NCBI GenBank assembly: GCA_000419545.1
Contig: ATTF01000001.1
Coordinates: 28,663 to 92,662, forward strand
Reading direction: 5' to 3'
Length of the DNA stretch: 64,000 nucleotides
DNA from: Candidatus Pelagibacter ubique HIMB058
GTDB lineage: Bacteria > Pseudomonadota > Alphaproteobacteria > Pelagibacterales > Pelagibacteraceae
In this document: one piece after another, positions 1-9,709 of the stretch
How the letters are laid out: every line of letters begins with the position of its first letter
Numbering within the stretch: the first letter of the stretch is position 1
Program-made: the position numbers and the translations under genes
The notes under the pieces: generated by a model
Told to the model about the DNA's origin: nothing
Seen by the model: only the letters and a program-made list of their open reading frames with translations
Databases searched by the model: none

Positions 1-1
1 A

Positions 2-1129
2 GATTTATTTGTAAACTACGATGTATCAGACGATGATGCTATATGGGATCCTTCAGCAAATAACGTTCCTAGTGCTAGAATTGCTATCACAACAAATTAT
101 ATCGAAGATGAAGATAGTTTTAGTTGGGATACCACTATGGCAACAAATTTAAGTTTAGCAGTTGAGTTCAATGAAGATGTTGGTGTTTTGGAAATAGATG
201 GGACAGCTACTGCACAGGAATATCAAGACTTTTTAAGAACTGTGCGTTATGTAAATTTAGTCGATGATCAAGATGACAGAACAACAGTCAGCGGTGATGA
301 TAGATCGATTCAACTCGCATTAGGAATGCCGGGGTTATGTGCTGATTTAATACCAAGAGAAGTCGGAGGTGTAAGACATTTTTATTGTTACACTCAAGAT
401 ACCACTAGCGGAAGAGGTGCACTTAATGGTGGAGGGACTGGCGCTACCCTACAAGGAAATTCTTTATGGTGGGGTCAAGCCGAACTAAGAGCAGAAGCTT
501 CTCGGTATTATAATTTGATGGGCTACCTAGCAACGATTACTAGTGAAGCTGAAAATGATTATATCTTAGACAAAATTAGAGATGGAGATGGAAATCCTAT
601 CGCAGCCTGGTTTGGTGGTTCTGATATGAGAGATACTACTGATAGCGATGGAAACATGTTTACAGGAACTGAAGGTGTTTGGCGATGGGTTGGAGGACCT
701 GAAGAAGGAAACATATTTTTTACTACGGCAACAGATGATGGCATAACAGACGGTTGGACGAGCTGGAGAACTGGAGAGCCAAATGATTGTTGCAATGATA
801 TTCACGGAGTAACATATAACAACACAAACCTAGAAACAAACGAACACTATCCTGCTGAGTCAGGAGAACATTATGCTCAGTTTAGCAATAATCAAAATGG
901 AGGTTGGTGGAATGATTTATTTTTACCTGGTGTAACCTACTCTCCTTTTACCACATTAGGTTATGCACTTGAGTTTAGCAGTAATTTTGCTGAACAACAG
1001 CTCTGTAGTAATGCTACAACAGCAAATCAAAGAGCATGTGTTAATTACTGGGCTGAATTTGGTGTTGTAATAGATGATACTACCTATCAAGATCCAAACA
1101 TGTTAGATATATGCCTACCAGACGTATGA
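2..1129 (+). CDS. C-type lectin-like domain protein, C-terminal part (5' end outside window), preceded by a cadherin/hemagglutinin-type repeat fragment
   Basis: Frame is open from base 2, upstream of the listed ATG at 137. CTLD-like motifs: ATITSEAENDYI, AWFGGSD, GVWRWVGGPEEG, WTSWRTGEPND, GGWWNDL. N-terminal FNEDVGVLEIDGTATAQEYQDFLRTVRYVN resembles repeat modules of large adhesins. Confidence 0.75.
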   Translation, partial: DLFVNYDVSDDDAIWDPSANNVPSARIAITTNYIEDEDSFSWDTTMATNLSLAVEFNEDVGVLEIDGTATAQEYQDFLRTVRYVNLVDDQDDRTTVSGDDRSIQLALGMPGLCADLIPREVGGVRHFYCYTQDTTSGRGALNGGGTGATLQGNSLWWGQAELRAEASRYYNLMGYLATITSEAENDYILDKIRDGDGNPIAAWFGGSDMRDTTDSDGNMFTGTEGVWRWVGGPEEGNIFFTTATDDGITDGWTSWRTGEPNDCCNDIHGVTYNNTNLETNEHYPAESGEHYAQFSNNQNGGWWNDLFLPGVTYSPFTTLGYALEFSSNFAEQQLCSNATTANQRACVNYWAEFGVVIDDTTYQDPNMLDICLPDV

Positions 1130-1770
1130 TGAAATTAAAAAAAGAAAAAGGATTTGTTCTTGCTTTAACAATATTAATATTGTTAGCGCTAAGTACCTTT
1201 AGTGTAGCAATGATGGGAATATTAAAAACTAATGCCGATAACAGAGGAACAGCGCATAAAGCCAATTTGGTAAAACAAGCTGCTGAATACGGTTTAGAAA
1301 GAGGAAGACTTTGGCTTGTAGATAACATGTCTGCGCAAGGTACAAATGCAATTGTAATAACTAACTCTGAAAATACAGCTATCACTGGAGATTGTTTAGG
1401 ACTTCACGGTTACACGAATACATCAAATTTTATTCATTACGCTTATAGACAAGTTGGCGCTGCCTTCGCTGACTCAGGTGTAGATAGTAGATTAAGTGAG
1501 TACACATATGATGTTTACGTTCAAAGGATTGGTAACCATACAACAACTAATGGTTATAATTATATTCCAACTCCTACTGAAGGAGCCGACAACTTAACTG
1601 CAAATCAATTTACAAGTAGAAGATTATTTTATAGAGCAATTGCTTGTGGCTATGGCCCTTCTGGCTCAAATCAAATTGTACCTCTTCAAGTTTATCTTTC
1701 TGTTGGAGGTGACGGTGCTACAGGAAACGTAGCGAGAAGCGTAAATATTGAAGGTTACTTCACACCATAA
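1126..1770 (+). CDS. PilX-like type IV minor pilin (prepilin-type N-terminus)
   Basis: MMKLKKEKGFVLALTILILLALSTFSVAMMG: basic leader, G^F prepilin cleavage site and hydrophobic helix as in PilX. ATGA overlap with upstream CDS; the listed ATG at 1111 is an alternative start. Confidence 0.7.
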   Translation: MMKLKKEKGFVLALTILILLALSTFSVAMMGILKTNADNRGTAHKANLVKQAAEYGLERGRLWLVDNMSAQGTNAIVITNSENTAITGDCLGLHGYTNTSNFIHYAYRQVGAAFADSGVDSRLSEYTYDVYVQRIGNHTTTNGYNYIPTPTEGADNLTANQFTSRRLFYRAIACGYGPSGSNQIVPLQVYLSVGGDGATGNVARSVNIEGYFTP

Positions 1771-1781
1771 AGGAAATAAAA

Positions 1782-2774
1782 TTGTCTCTACAAGATAAAA
1801 TATCAACCTATACCGGCCAACACGATTTATCAGACTTTCATATAAGATCTAATCAACCTATGGCAATGAGAATTCATGGTGACGTTCATGTTTTCGAAGA
1901 TGATTTAATTTCAAGAAAAGATATTGAACTTTTTTGGAAATCAACTCTTAATAATGAACAATTAAAAGAGGTAGTTAGGACAAGAGATTTAGATTACGCC
2001 GTACAAATTGGAGATTATCGGTTCAGGGTAAATGCTTATTACTCTAGTTACGGTCCATCAATGGTGCTTAGAAAAATTGTTAGTGAAGTTCCTCAAATGG
2101 AAAAGCTTGGTTTACCACAAGCTGTTCATGAAGCGATTAAGTTTAAAACCGGTTTAGTATTAGTAACAGGACAAACAGGATCAGGAAAATCTACATCTCT
2201 TGCGGCAATGATTGATCAAATTAATTCTAATAGATCAGAAAATATTATTACGATTGAAGATCCTATCGAATTTATTCATACAGGTAAAAAAAGTATTCTT
2301 TCACAGCGAGAAGTTGGTAAAGATACGAAATCATTTGCTCGTGCTTTAAAATCAGCACTAAGACAAGACCCAGATGTAATTCTTGTGGGTGAGATGCGTG
2401 ATCTTGAAACTGTTTCTTTAGCACTAACTGCAGCAGAAACAGGGCACTTAGTATTTGGAACGCTGCACGCTAGCGGCGCAGCGTCTACCGTAACCAGAAT
2501 ATTGGACGTCTTTCCATCTGAACAAAAGCCATTAGCTCAAGCGATGTTAGCTGGTTCTATTCGAATGGTTTTATCACAACAATTATTAAAGAAAAAAGGT
2601 GGTGGTAGAATTGGTTGTTTTGAAGTTATGACAGGTTCAAGTGCGATTAGAAGTTTAATTCGTGAAGGAAAAATGGCTTCAATAACATCTACACTTCAAA
2701 CTTCTGGTAAGGAAGGCATGATTACCATGGAAAAATACCATGAAGGGCTTAAAGAAAAAGGATTAATCGATTAG
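1782..2774 (+). CDS. pilT: type IV pilus retraction ATPase PilT/PilU family (TTG start)
   Basis: Walker A GQTGSGKST, DPDVILVGEMRDLET, TAAETGHLVFGTLHASGAASTVTRILDVFP; typical PilT/PilU motifs. Confidence 0.92.
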   Translation: MSLQDKISTYTGQHDLSDFHIRSNQPMAMRIHGDVHVFEDDLISRKDIELFWKSTLNNEQLKEVVRTRDLDYAVQIGDYRFRVNAYYSSYGPSMVLRKIVSEVPQMEKLGLPQAVHEAIKFKTGLVLVTGQTGSGKSTSLAAMIDQINSNRSENIITIEDPIEFIHTGKKSILSQREVGKDTKSFARALKSALRQDPDVILVGEMRDLETVSLALTAAETGHLVFGTLHASGAASTVTRILDVFPSEQKPLAQAMLAGSIRMVLSQQLLKKKGGGRIGCFEVMTGSSAIRSLIREGKMASITSTLQTSGKEGMITMEKYHEGLKEKGLID

Positions 2775-5700
2775 TTCTTTGGTTTTTTAATTTTCTTAAT
2801 TAATTTTAAAATTTGTTTTTCACCTATTTCATAAATATCAAAAATTTTATGAGGTAATGTCTTTTCTGATTTAATAAATGTTTTAAATTTTTCATTTAAG
2901 AAAAATATTTTTGATAAAATTTTATTTACTTCATCTATAAATTTACTTGATTTTAATTCAGGTGAATTATTATTTTTAATATATATTTTAATTTTTTGCT
3001 GAATAATGAAAAACCTAGCCAAAATTTTGTTTATAAATTCTTTAAAGTTAAATTCTTTTTTCTCTTCATTTATTTTTTTATTCCATGATAGGTTAATTTT
3101 TCTATTCCATTCGATGTTTTTAATTGATCTTAAGAAATTTAAAAATCCAATTGAAGTTGATTTTTGAATTGGTTGTTGTGGTAATCTGCTGTTAATTTCA
3201 AATCCTCTAACTATTCCTTTTCTAATGAATTCATAAACTAATATCATTCCTGCAAGTAGTGTGATGAATGGTAAATAAACAAGTAACCATAAATATCCTT
3301 TGATAAACGTATCGAAGAAAGTAGTTTCGGACTTTTGAATATCTAAAAGTCTGTTAGAAACTAACTGTATCTGATCTGAAGATAAATCTTTACATTTAGT
3401 TAATAATTCCATTAGTTGTGGTCTTGTAAAATTAGCTAATCCAACTGACCAAGCATCTCTATAATACTGATCGCAATCTACTCTATTATCATTATAAGAT
3501 TTTGGAGTAGCTTTTTTAACTAAAGCTTTTGGAGATTTTTTTTCCATTTGTTTCTTTTCCTCTACTAAAGTATCAATTTTAGGAAACACTGACTCAAAAT
3601 CTTTTTTCTTCTCAGGTTTTTTAGCGATAACTGGTGGGATTTTAGTTTTAGCAAAATCACCAAAGAATTTTCTAAATGTCAAAGAAAATACATTTGAGTC
3701 TTGATCGTTTTCAGTATTTTCCGAGATGAAGTAACTTGCTATTAAATTAGTTTTATTTGATGGGTTGTAATAATTGTATCCAAAACCTGCTGATAAAAAA
3801 GTTTCTTCGTCTCTAGGTAATTCGTTTGTAAAAGGATCAGAATTTGCATATTTAGCTTCAGCTGTAGTTCCATCAATATAATGTTCTCTGCTTCCTATTA
3901 AAGAAAAGTTTAATTGATTTATAGCTTCATTTGACTGGGTAAAGTTTCTATCAAAAGAAATTCCAACTTCAGGTTTTAAAGCTATTAAATCATTACTATC
4001 AACTGTTAGAGCTAAGCCTCCCCCGCTTTCTTTAAAATCATCTTTAATATCATATGATCCTTTTAAACCTACTGAAGGAGATATGCCCCATCCATTGAAA
4101 TTAAATGTTTTAGATATTTGTGATGAAGCAAAAATACCAAAATCTGTAGTATTTGATTTATAAGTATCACTTACTGAAGATCCTGACACAATTACATTTC
4201 TCTTAGAGTCGGTTTCTGTAACATGTCCACCAATTACAATGTTGTAATCAAATTCATCTGTTGATGCTTGTTTAAATGTACTGAAATGTGCTGCTAAACT
4301 TCTAGAGTCACCGTGGTTTTCATTATAATCCGCTTCGGACCTAGTAAATCCGTACGAAAAACCTGAGTAATTTTTATCGTCGTGTCTGTATTGCTGTCCG
4401 TATAAAATTCCAAATGTATCATTTGAAAATCCTGTATGAGTATCAGTAATATTATCTGAGTTATAATTTGATCCAAAAGTTCTAACAAAAACTGCCTTAT
4501 CTTTATTTTCTTTATCTGGAATTAAATTTTTAAATATTGTTCTATTTTTATTATTCTTTAAAAATCCTAGTACTGATTGATCTGAATAATCATAATATTC
4601 AGCAAATTTATTTCTATCACCGTATAGACCACTTTCTTGAAGATCAGCTAAGGTTAAATTTTGTGAAAAATTTCTTGTTAAATTTCCAACTCTTGAAGTT
4701 GCTCCCATTGTTGTAACATTAGTTAATGCTTGTTGGAAACTAGCATGAACATTTTTTGAAACTGGAATAGTTGATGATAAAACTGTTCCTTTCGTTTTTC
4801 TTAAATCTTTATTAACTTCTGCAGTTGTTTTTGTTATTAATGCATCTGCAACACTTTTCAATGAACCAGAAGTAGCTGCATCTAAGATTTTTGCGTGAGA
4901 TTTAAATTTATTTTGATTTGTTTTTGTTTCTACAGTATCTGTTTGTTCAGTAAGTTTTAACGACGCAATATGATTAACATTATCATAAACAATAGAAGCA
5001 GAGAAACCACTTATAAATGTACTATTGGAAACTGAAACAGTAGAAAAGGTTCCAGTCATGGCTCCACCAGTTATTATTTGTCTTGTGAAAGCTGAATATG
5101 TACCACTAACTGGTTCTAAGACTATTGTACCGTCTATGTTTGCTGTGCCTGTTACAAGTATTTGATCGTTTGCTGTTGGGCTAAATTCAATTGTAGTAGT
5201 AGAGTTAGAAGCTAAAATCATATCACCACCAACGTTTAACGTTCCAATACTGTTTCCAGGCTTTAATGCACCTCCGTTAGTTACATCAAGTAAAGAAGAA
5301 ATAGTTCCTGCACCTACTAGAGTACCACCGCTATTAACAGTAACTTGACCAGTAATATCTAGACCACCTGGATTTGTAATAGATCCAGTTAATTGCAAAT
5401 CTCCAACTGCTGCTAATTCATTACCACCCGCATCTATACCGCTATTAAACGCAATTGTTTTTCCACTTCCTGTCGTAAAAGTTCGATCTCCTCCACTTAG
5501 AGTAACAGCTCCAGTATAAGTTTGATGACTTGTAGTAGTTACGTCAGCGCCAATATTTGCTGTTCTCCCAATATTAAATTCTTTAGCATTAGTTACTGCT
5601 CCATCTAAATCAACATCACCTGCTAATAATAAATCTTGGCCGTTGGCATCTACAGTTGAACCAAAAGTAAATGAATTTGAAGAACCAACTTGAAACAGAC

Positions 5701-7966
5701 CAGTTGAGCTTCCGCTATAAGTAAAGGCTCCAGTATAAGTTTGATCGCCTGTAGTTGTAATTGCTGTTGCGGTATCAGTTGTTCCTGAAACACTTAAAGA
5801 ATTAAGTCCAGTCATTGCTGCGTTAGAGTCTAAATTACCTGTTATAGTTAAAGCATTTGAACCACCGGTTACTGTGTTATTAAAAGTTACAGTTGAGCCA
5901 GTTAAAGTTCTATCTCCACCGCTTAAAGTAGTTGCTCCAACAAAAAGCTGTGTTGAATTAGAAGTTATATCTCCCCCTAAATTAGATGTGCCTGATACCC
6001 TAACCCCACCTAGCGATGATGCGTCACCATCTAAATCTAAATTTCCTGTTATAGTCATAGCATTAGATCCACCGCTGATAGCATTAAGATTTATTGTAGA
6101 ACCTTGTAAAACAACAGCGGTGCTAAGCGTTGTAGTATCTGAAAAAGTTTGATTTCCTGTTGTTGTAACATTTCCTCCAAGATCTGAAGTTCCAGATACA
6201 TCTACCGAAGATGCGCCAATAATTGCTGCATTTAGGTCTAGATTTCCAGTGATATTTATTGATCCTAATGCGTTAGTGGCACCCACAGCATTACCAAACT
6301 GTACATCGCCAGTTCCAGAGTTAATTGTCAGGTCTCTGGTAGTGCTATCTGAATTCACAGTACCACTAAAAACCACATTAGAATTTGTTGTTGTTAGAGT
6401 GTTAGAGGCACTTAAGATAGTATTTCCAGTATAAGTTTGCGTGTTTGTTGTTGTTACATTAGCTCCAATATTTGAAGCTTGTGAAATACTTAAAGATGAT
6501 GCATCAGCTATATTAGCATCTAGATCTAATGCACCTGATACAGATATATCACCCACACCGTTAGTACCACCAACTATTCCGGAAAATAAAACCTCATCAC
6601 CAGCGTTATTAATTGTTATATCTCTTCTAGTAGAGTCGTTTGAATTAACAGTGCTTCCAAAAGTTATCTTAGCACTATCTGTAGTAAAAATAGTATTACC
6701 TGATAATGAAGTTGCTCCACTATATGTTTGAGTGCCGTCAGTATTAATTGTTCCTACTAATGTACTAGTTCCTGTAACGTTTAAAACAGCGTTAGTACTA
6801 TCAGCTGCGTTGTTTACAATACGATTACCAGTTCCTGCGCCTGTAATATTTAAACTTGCAATAGTTAAAGTTTTTTGTAAGTCCAACGTACCAGTGGCAG
6901 CAATAGTTAAACCACCTGTACCTAAATCTCCAAGTCCACCTACAATTATATTTCCAGCATTAATTGTTGTTCCACCATCATAACTACTGTCTGAGAGAAT
7001 ATTTAATGTACCGCTTCCTGCCTTCGTTAAAGAATAAGAATTAGATCCGTCAGTTAAAGCATTTGATTGGATACCAACGTTACTACTTGTGGTTATAGTT
7101 GTGTTTCCATTTAATGTAACTCCACCAGTTAAAATCATATTACCAGAATTTGTTGAGTCTCCTAACTCAACAGAACCAGATAAGAATAATGATTGAGATA
7201 AAGTTCTATCATCTGTGTTTCTACTTGATAGCTGTCCACCTGTCATAGTAATGGCAGCAGACCCTACAGCATTATTGTGACCTAGCTCTAACGTACCACC
7301 GGAAATAGTCGCCCCTCCATCTATAGAATTACTTGTTTGAATTTCTAAAGTTCCTGCTTGAACTTGAATTGGATTAGGGATGTTGCTTAAAGATCCTGAA
7401 AAAATTTGTTCTCCTGCCCCTTTTTTTATTAAAGTTGCGTCAGTGTCTCCGGATCCTTGACCTGTTATACTTGCTGCAGTGCTATAAGTGGATCCGCTAG
7501 CTACGTTTAATGTTAATTTGTTGTTATCAAAATTTACCTCCGGTGTTGAACTCAAATATTCTTTATCGTTAATCCCACCAATACTTTCATCACCATTAAA
7601 TAATTGAATATAAATTTGTCCTCCGTCATATAAATTTATTACTGTTCCACCAGGTAAACTACCACCTGAACCAACTGTTAAAGTTCCTTTAGAAAACTCG
7701 GTAGCACCGTTGTAACTGTTTGTGCCTTTTAGTGTTAGAGTTCCACTAGAGTTCCAACGAAAACCACCGGATCCTGATAGAACACCACTGATAGTAACAT
7801 TAGAACTTCCGGTAATAGTTAAAAGACCGCCAAGAGTATGATTACCACTACCTAAAGATGAAGAGTCTATAGACTCTGTTCCAAAACTATCTGCAAATAA
7901 TTTTGACTGGAAGAATAAAATTACAAAAAAAAATGCAATAATTGTTTTTTTAATTCTTAAAGGCAT
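2771..7966 (-). CDS. Autotransporter with beta-strand-rich repetitive passenger, autotransporter beta-domain and an additional C-terminal extension with a predicted transmembrane helix
   Basis: Signal-peptide-like N-terminus, many G/T/N/S-rich repeats (autotransporter-associated beta-strand type), C-terminal barrel ending ...NVFSLTFRKFFGDF, then ~295 further residues including FIKGYLWLLVYLPFITLLAGMILVYEFI and a Lys-rich tail. Confidence 0.85.
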   Translation of the reverse strand: MPLRIKKTIIAFFFVILFFQSKLFADSFGTESIDSSSLGSGNHTLGGLLTITGSSNVTISGVLSGSGGFRWNSSGTLTLKGTNSYNGATEFSKGTLTVGSGGSLPGGTVINLYDGGQIYIQLFNGDESIGGINDKEYLSSTPEVNFDNNKLTLNVASGSTYSTAASITGQGSGDTDATLIKKGAGEQIFSGSLSNIPNPIQVQAGTLEIQTSNSIDGGATISGGTLELGHNNAVGSAAITMTGGQLSSRNTDDRTLSQSLFLSGSVELGDSTNSGNMILTGGVTLNGNTTITTSSNVGIQSNALTDGSNSYSLTKAGSGTLNILSDSSYDGGTTINAGNIIVGGLGDLGTGGLTIAATGTLDLQKTLTIASLNITGAGTGNRIVNNAADSTNAVLNVTGTSTLVGTINTDGTQTYSGATSLSGNTIFTTDSAKITFGSTVNSNDSTRRDITINNAGDEVLFSGIVGGTNGVGDISVSGALDLDANIADASSLSISQASNIGANVTTTNTQTYTGNTILSASNTLTTTNSNVVFSGTVNSDSTTRDLTINSGTGDVQFGNAVGATNALGSINITGNLDLNAAIIGASSVDVSGTSDLGGNVTTTGNQTFSDTTTLSTAVVLQGSTINLNAISGGSNAMTITGNLDLDGDASSLGGVRVSGTSNLGGDITSNSTQLFVGATTLSGGDRTLTGSTVTFNNTVTGGSNALTITGNLDSNAAMTGLNSLSVSGTTDTATAITTTGDQTYTGAFTYSGSSTGLFQVGSSNSFTFGSTVDANGQDLLLAGDVDLDGAVTNAKEFNIGRTANIGADVTTTSHQTYTGAVTLSGGDRTFTTGSGKTIAFNSGIDAGGNELAAVGDLQLTGSITNPGGLDITGQVTVNSGGTLVGAGTISSLLDVTNGGALKPGNSIGTLNVGGDMILASNSTTTIEFSPTANDQILVTGTANIDGTIVLEPVSGTYSAFTRQIITGGAMTGTFSTVSVSNSTFISGFSASIVYDNVNHIASLKLTEQTDTVETKTNQNKFKSHAKILDAATSGSLKSVADALITKTTAEVNKDLRKTKGTVLSSTIPVSKNVHASFQQALTNVTTMGATSRVGNLTRNFSQNLTLADLQESGLYGDRNKFAEYYDYSDQSVLGFLKNNKNRTIFKNLIPDKENKDKAVFVRTFGSNYNSDNITDTHTGFSNDTFGILYGQQYRHDDKNYSGFSYGFTRSEADYNENHGDSRSLAAHFSTFKQASTDEFDYNIVIGGHVTETDSKRNVIVSGSSVSDTYKSNTTDFGIFASSQISKTFNFNGWGISPSVGLKGSYDIKDDFKESGGGLALTVDSNDLIALKPEVGISFDRNFTQSNEAINQLNFSLIGSREHYIDGTTAEAKYANSDPFTNELPRDEETFLSAGFGYNYYNPSNKTNLIASYFISENTENDQDSNVFSLTFRKFFGDFAKTKIPPVIAKKPEKKKDFESVFPKIDTLVEEKKQMEKKSPKALVKKATPKSYNDNRVDCDQYYRDAWSVGLANFTRPQLMELLTKCKDLSSDQIQLVSNRLLDIQKSETTFFDTFIKGYLWLLVYLPFITLLAGMILVYEFIRKGIVRGFEINSRLPQQPIQKSTSIGFLNFLRSIKNIEWNRKINLSWNKKINEEKKEFNFKEFINKILARFFIIQQKIKIYIKNNNSPELKSSKFIDEVNKILSKIFFLNEKFKTFIKSEKTLPHKIFDIYEIGEKQILKLIKKIKKPKN
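5340..6790 (-). repeat. About six imperfect 67-100-residue modules in the autotransporter passenger
   Basis: Repeated pattern (V/I)SGTxxLGxxxTTTxxQTYTGxxTLSGxxxxxTxxxxxTFxxTVxxGxxxLxITGxLDLxAxxxxxxSLxVS. Confidence 0.7.
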
Positions 7967-8030
7967 AATTTAATTGAAAACCTAAATACAACCTATACTA
8001 TAATTGTAATTGATTCGAATTCAATAAATT

Positions 8031-8621
8031 ATGTACGCAAAATTCAAAATTTTATTAACTTTCACTTTTTTCGCAGTACTCATGAGTCCAAAGTTTGGAT
8101 TTTCAGATGAAAAATTAGTAAAGGTTGAAAAATTTAAAGATTGGGGTTTGCAGTGCCCTACAAAAAATAATTGTGAAGTTATTCAATCATTAAAAGTAAA
8201 TGAAACAGATTTAAAATTTAATTTCATTTTTGGTAATTTTTTAAATAAAGACAAAAAGAAAAAAGAGATTTTTTCAATCGTTACTCCACTTGGAGTAAAT
8301 GTTCAAAAAAATCTTATGTTAAAATTTATTAAAATTGAAAAAAAATTAGTAGGAAAAGAGAGTAAAGAAAATATAAAAGTTTTAGCAGTCTACAGAATTC
8401 CTTTTTTAAAATGTGAGGTAATAGGTTGTATTGTTTCTGTCAACAATGACACAAATAATAAAAAGCAAAACGAATTGTTTGCCTTGATAAAGAAAGGGAT
8501 GACAGAACAAAATAATTTTCAAATTATTATTCAAGGTTTTGGAAGACCGTTCATTGTTAATTCCTCTTTAGCTGGTTTTGGTGCTGCAGTTAAAGAAATG
8601 GAAAAAAGAAACAAATCTTAA
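8031..8621 (+). CDS. Invasion-associated locus B (IalB) family periplasmic protein
   Basis: Signal peptide; KVEKFKDWGLQCPTKNNCEVIQSL...SIVTPLGVNVQKNLMLKF resembles IalB family. Confidence 0.7.
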   Translation: MYAKFKILLTFTFFAVLMSPKFGFSDEKLVKVEKFKDWGLQCPTKNNCEVIQSLKVNETDLKFNFIFGNFLNKDKKKKEIFSIVTPLGVNVQKNLMLKFIKIEKKLVGKESKENIKVLAVYRIPFLKCEVIGCIVSVNNDTNNKKQNELFALIKKGMTEQNNFQIIIQGFGRPFIVNSSLAGFGAAVKEMEKRNKS

Positions 8622-8703
8622 TTCTACTTTTAATTGAAAAATTATTAACATCGTTATTTTTGTAATTCAGTAAAAAGAAAAGATAAGTTGTATTATTCGA
8701 ATC

Positions 8704-9690
8704 ATGGCTGATTCTGATAATTTCAAAGACATATTTGCTGCGATTGATGAAATCAATTTACCTAAGGAAAAGAAAAAAAAGAAGTTAGAAGAAAGTAAAA
8801 GTATAGACCAAGAAAAAGTTTCAAAGCCAAAATCTCCAAATAAAAATGAAACTGTACCATTAAGCACTGAACAATTAATCCAGCAAGCAGAGAAACAATT
8901 AAATCCAGGTTTAAAAGTTAAAAATGTTTCTTCCGAGAAGCCGAAGAGAAAAACTAAAGAAGCTCAAAAAGAGATAATGCAAATCCTTGGGGATCTTGTA
9001 GATGAGAAAACAAAAAATTTAATTGAAGAAGAACTTGAATACAGTTCTTTTGAAAAACAGTTTAATTACATTAATTTTATGGAACTGAAGAATAAAATTA
9101 AGAAAGTAAGATCAATTGGATATTTGCTACAAGCTAAAAACTCTAAGCTTGAAGCAAAAATGAAAGATCTAGCTCTTACACTTGTAAATTACAAAGATAA
9201 CAAAAACCAAGCTTTTAAAATTATTGGTAACCAAGTGAACCAGCATAAAGATAGTTTTTTAAAATTAAAAGATTACTCTATAAAATTAAGATCTCTTGGA
9301 AGAAAATTAGATGCAAAAAATAAGTTTTTAGAAAAAGAATTATCAGATTTGAAATTTCAATTTGCTGTTGCCAGTAATGAAAATCAAAAACAATTGAAAG
9401 ATGTAAATATAAAAGTTGAGGTTCTTTCAGAAGAAAGAGAGAAACTAAGAGGTACTGCTGAATTTTATAAAGAGGCTCAAGAAAAACTTGTTATTGAAAA
9501 TAATGGAAACAAGAGAAGAATTGACAATCTTTGGACTAAAATAAATTCTTATGAAGCCGAGAGAAATGAGCTCATTGATGCTACAGGTAAATTACAAGGT
9601 GTTTTGAATAAATTTACTAATATTCATAAGCTTACATCTTTAGAAAAGCAATCTACTGCGTTAAAAAAAGAGCCTGACGAAATCAAATAA
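8704..9690 (+). CDS. Hypothetical coiled-coil protein
   Basis: Long Lys/Glu-rich predicted coiled coil; no recognisable catalytic motif; immediately upstream of moxR. Confidence 0.6.
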   Translation: MADSDNFKDIFAAIDEINLPKEKKKKKLEESKSIDQEKVSKPKSPNKNETVPLSTEQLIQQAEKQLNPGLKVKNVSSEKPKRKTKEAQKEIMQILGDLVDEKTKNLIEEELEYSSFEKQFNYINFMELKNKIKKVRSIGYLLQAKNSKLEAKMKDLALTLVNYKDNKNQAFKIIGNQVNQHKDSFLKLKDYSIKLRSLGRKLDAKNKFLEKELSDLKFQFAVASNENQKQLKDVNIKVEVLSEEREKLRGTAEFYKEAQEKLVIENNGNKRRIDNLWTKINSYEAERNELIDATGKLQGVLNKFTNIHKLTSLEKQSTALKKEPDEIK

Positions 9691-9709
9691 ATAAATTATA
9701 GAGTGTTAT

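Noticed and set aside
559-805. Two overlapping minus-strand ORFs of 78-79 aa
   Set aside because: Antisense to the well-supported C-type lectin coding region; no start context or homology seen.
1080-1385. 101-aa minus-strand ORF
   Set aside because: Antisense to the PilX-like CDS and spans its junction with the lectin gene; no independent support.
5874-6983. Four plus-strand ORFs (5874-6152, 6249-6434, 6441-6731, 6732-6983) of 61-96 aa
   Set aside because: Antisense to the repetitive autotransporter passenger. Val/Pro/Leu-rich composition is the reverse-complement shadow of Asn/Thr/Gly repeats.
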